Shown: positions 15,601 through 16,136 of the stretch, one piece after another
Layout: each line of letters begins with the position of its first letter
How positions within the stretch are numbered: position 1 is the first letter of the stretch
From: CAZGYE01 sp964530165
GTDB taxonomy: Bacteria > Planctomycetota > Planctomycetia > Planctomycetales > Planctomycetaceae
DNA: 16,136 nucleotides
Direction of reading: 5' to 3'
NCBI GenBank assembly: GCA_964530165.1
Contig: CAZGYE010000108.1
Location: 1-16,136 of the forward strand
Program-made: the position numbers and the translations under genes
The notes under the pieces: model-generated
Database searches by the model: none
What the model was told of the DNA's origin: nothing
What the model saw: the letters and a program-made list of their open reading frames with translations, nothing else

Positions 15601-16044
15601 GAAACGGTGCCGTGCCTTGTAGACGGTGCCGAAATTGCCTTGACCAAGTTTCTCGACTATTTCGTACTGTTTGATGTCAGGAGGTGGCGGCTCAAAGTCC
15701 CCGGCCTCCCGGCGGGCACGAGCCCAGAACTCTTGAAAGGACGGAAGCTGGGCAGATGACGCTGCGAACTCCAATTCCTCGAAGTCGGGGACATATCTTT
15801 CGATTTCAGGTACCTGGCCGTCTAGTGATTCCGATTCGAGACGGATGCAAAGCCTTTCCATCAATTTGGCCAGAAGGGCCTTTTGCAGCTTCGGCGTTTG
15901 CAGCTTCGGTGAGACCTTCAGCCAAGGCATCACCGGCTGGCCGGGCTTCCACTCAGTCTCGAACCGATCGGCAACCGCTTCGATCTCGCCCAACTCGTCG
16001 GGCGTCGGGTCGTCGTCACTGGAATTCTCGGCATCGTTCGTCAT
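9685..16044 (-). CDS. Giant Ser/Thr protein kinase / nSTAND NTPase / transmembrane / WD40-repeat protein (2119 residues)
   Basis: ATG 16044 follows GGGGAGG 8 nt upstream. Residues 17-90 are the acidic module shared with the second kinase (LGEIEAVADRFETEW...PVMPWL). The kinase domain is about 127-390: GQGNFG 134-139, Lys156, Glu175, HRDVKPAN 251-258, DFG 271-273, GTPIYMSPEQ 289-298, all intact. The STAND-type NTPase covers about 420-815: Walker A GPSGCGKS 475-482, Walker B VLLVLDQFE 549-557, and QLTHDYLVPSI near 801-811. A transmembrane helix (about 887-905) and a coiled coil (about 908-955) follow. About 19-21 WD40 units (roughly 1015-2066) come next, many reading AFSPDG...ATGSxDxTxRLW, with a Pro/Gln-rich insert at about 1041-1095 in the first. 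Kinase-nSTAND-WD40 fusions are common in planctomycetes. WD40 probably senses, the NTPase switches or oligomerises, and the kinase signals. The last point is inference. Confidence 0.95.
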   Translation of the reverse strand: MTNDAENSSDDDPTPDELGEIEAVADRFETEWKPGQPVMPWLKVSPKLQTPKLQKALLAKLMERLCIRLESESLDGQVPEIERYVPDFEELEFAASSAQLPSFQEFWARARREAGDFEPPPPDIKQYEIVEKLGQGNFGTVYKARHRFLGHYVAIKVLNPERCENRRDREALINEAKLLAERLDHENIVRVLDAGEMDDGQCYVVSQFIDGMDLAKIISHARPSHFESAKLVAAVADALHYAHTPPRCVVHRDVKPANILVNSEGKPYLADFGLAMKEEDLGKGPQFVGTPIYMSPEQAQELGHRIDGRSDIFSLGVVFYELLTGRRPFRGETRNEILWQIVNQDARPPRQIDDKIPKELERICLKCLSRRIEGRYTTAKDLHEDLCASLQDTRPKDLPSTPQLPPSTTPVPDSELVRIIPKGLRSFNKQDAEFFLELLPGPRDRDGLPDSVRFWKTRIEQTDPDDTFAVGLIYGPSGCGKSSLVKAGILPQLAENVTVVYIEAGPEGTETRLVSGLRQTLPSLDEEASLTKVLAALRRGQVPRVGKKVLLVLDQFEQWLHAHRAEESTSLVRALKQCDGQHLQCLLLVRDDFWMSATRFMRELEIPLSEGRNSAAVDLFDLRHARKVLRAFGRAYGTLPEEGTPLTTDQEDFVEQALAGLAQDGKVVPVRLALFGEMVKSKDWTPETLESLGGAKGVGIAFLEETFTGRTAAPEHRLHRKAAQAILKALLPAQPTAIRGHIRSYGELLAASGYAGRQSEFESILDVLDQELRLITPVDPENLDFASDGSCQPDPDECCYQLTHDYLVPSIQEWLTRQQQRSRRGRMQLWLAERAALWEAKPDKRHLPDWWEHLLIRTSTRRRDWTEAESRMMEASAQRNFRRIAVRIGTIVAVLLALLGSTVVSVRWAKQAEDAKSDLVRKNIELDDARKVAENKAREADEARRKADHYRKDVQVRLAENYLNHGFSQCEQGEVGLGMLFFVRSLETLPTDDATLQNAIRCNIATWSKVLYRLKAILPHSEPIVEAKFAPTGNTVLTVTKSPEETGPPQPGGLVVPGTGNKQEQSQSPVVPSRLPSEQKNHAVPASPGPFVAFVPAASFTARLWDIDAGTTIATRCLEGAGAFEGFGPAGSRVEIGPNGKTIEIQKKASPFIEHNLEGDGYVIASSSDGKIAAIGKTGGSLFSTGERVVKLWNIDTKKTIASLEHDAEVLDVTFSPNSTRVATGSADKTARVWHADSGKPIVTLTHSDVVSKVYFSPDGRTLLTITGGQGIPADFGAVANLWDVTSGKQIGLPLRRSSHEILTGTSAVAFSHDSKMVATGSTDGTVQLWDVGTAAPVGPRLHHPAKVDIVDFSPGDSALLTVSVDNTLRVWSLKHAEPFGGPVKCDKHTLLPVRHSFPADVHGAPQVLGLHGDGWRWSTSSMWVSRKPDTGVTEGATARLWTSKAEVAEILKHLDSLSGAAFSPDGNTFLTVANDELWLWDAGTNEFLGACIYSRHPITDVAFAPNGKKLLIASYGNIELWDLGAQPNMCQSFACKDEDDLIGGCHVRFVLGGKAVVAQGLGATYFWYADSGELALTLKGGVFFSSDGTMMLRDSRNATFGVWRIDRSLAGAEEPDVSFHRNEEVGRAVFSPDAKSVATVDPWGGSTVHIWSIDTANCIATLEHNAPVSSLAFSRDSNTLLTGSTDKSARLWNPRTGELIAALQHSDEVTSVAFSPDGKCALTGAKDGTARLWSIAKRNCLFQLRYEWADSDSLSSLVFGGVPPQGSHFDCDVAFSPDGTLIATSNSESGSLAAIVHLWKAHDGEPFRANIKFKGRLLAVNSGPARTIVLSKIDERTTQCWDATAGETIDVPERQRAAIVIGCISPDSTIVAIATDDGTVRLRQLSSSRTLAIRHFAHPIYSLAFTQNGKRLVTMDSTKALQLCEVPSLQPVSVPLPRVQEETDCLLFSPDCNRMARWNPFRLGTEVQFLGTRLGKKISSTLQHDAEVISAAFSPTGNLLATGGVNGVRYWDGATGKPIGPPIERDKAVRFTAFSPDGRQLLTGEITKDRDKGDPRNVFPVLWQVPHPPESDPAHLTLWTNVVIGMTLDDSGAKSFLDAKTWRSRKKQLQELERPPLP

Positions 16045-16064
16045 GGGTGGCCCTCCCCGTTGTT
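16035..16064 (-). promoter_or_regulatory. Translation-initiation region shared with the second kinase
   Basis: It matches 5556-5585 at 28 of 30 bases, covering the ribosome site, the ATG and the first codons (MTN). It supports a common origin of the two kinase 5' ends. Upstream (16065-16136) the leader is AT-rich near the window edge, with no promoter I can assign. Confidence 0.85.
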
Positions 16065-16136
16065 CCGAACACGCGGCATGCGCCTAACCCAAGTTGATCA
16101 GTTGCAGGGCAGAATTATTTTTTTGGAAGTTTTTTT

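Overview
The window looks like a chromosomal piece of a planctomycete, probably a metagenome-assembled scaffold. The evidence is indirect. It holds very large Hanks-type Ser/Thr kinases fused to nSTAND/WD40 or sensor modules, the N-terminal 'PRIE-x-YLP ... GE-x-P-x2-EY-x2-RFP' region typical of planctomycete kinases, a TPR-CHAT protein, several small lineage-specific secreted proteins and GC-rich codon use. There is no rRNA or tRNA gene, and I saw no insertion sequence or CRISPR array. One 100-N scaffold gap lies inside the TPR array (1661-1760).

All eight genes I accept are on the minus strand, so the locus reads from right to left. It opens with a 2119-residue kinase / nSTAND NTPase / transmembrane / WD40 giant (16044 to 9685). 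After a 582 bp spacer come a secreted 188-residue protein (9102 to 8536), a 385 bp spacer, a 111-residue soluble protein (8150 to 7815), a basic 128-residue protein (7714 to 7328), a secreted 162-residue protein (7273 to 6785), a 393 bp spacer, and a 238-residue protein with a signal peptide and one membrane segment (6391 to 5675). The block ends with a second, membrane-anchored kinase (5565 to 3094) and, 51 bp later, a signal-peptide-bearing TPR-CHAT protein (3042 to beyond position 1). The CHAT catalytic His is visible, but the catalytic Cys lies off the left edge.

The two kinases are tied together. Their N-termini share an acidic module (LGEIExVADxFExEW...PVMPWL). Their translation starts share 28 of 30 bases, and the second kinase carries the module twice. 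A plausible reading, which is inference, is a signalling or conflict locus: a WD40/STAND platform kinase senses and oligomerises, a membrane kinase with an extracytoplasmic domain relays, and a TPR-CHAT protease-like protein is the effector. The small exported proteins between them are unexplained and are the least characterised part. Their spacers carry short shared elements: an imperfect 54 bp repeat in two spacers, a TAACG-n-AGTCGAAG element before two genes, and a shared leader before two genes. These may mark common regulation. Family assignments were made by eye from motifs, without database searches.
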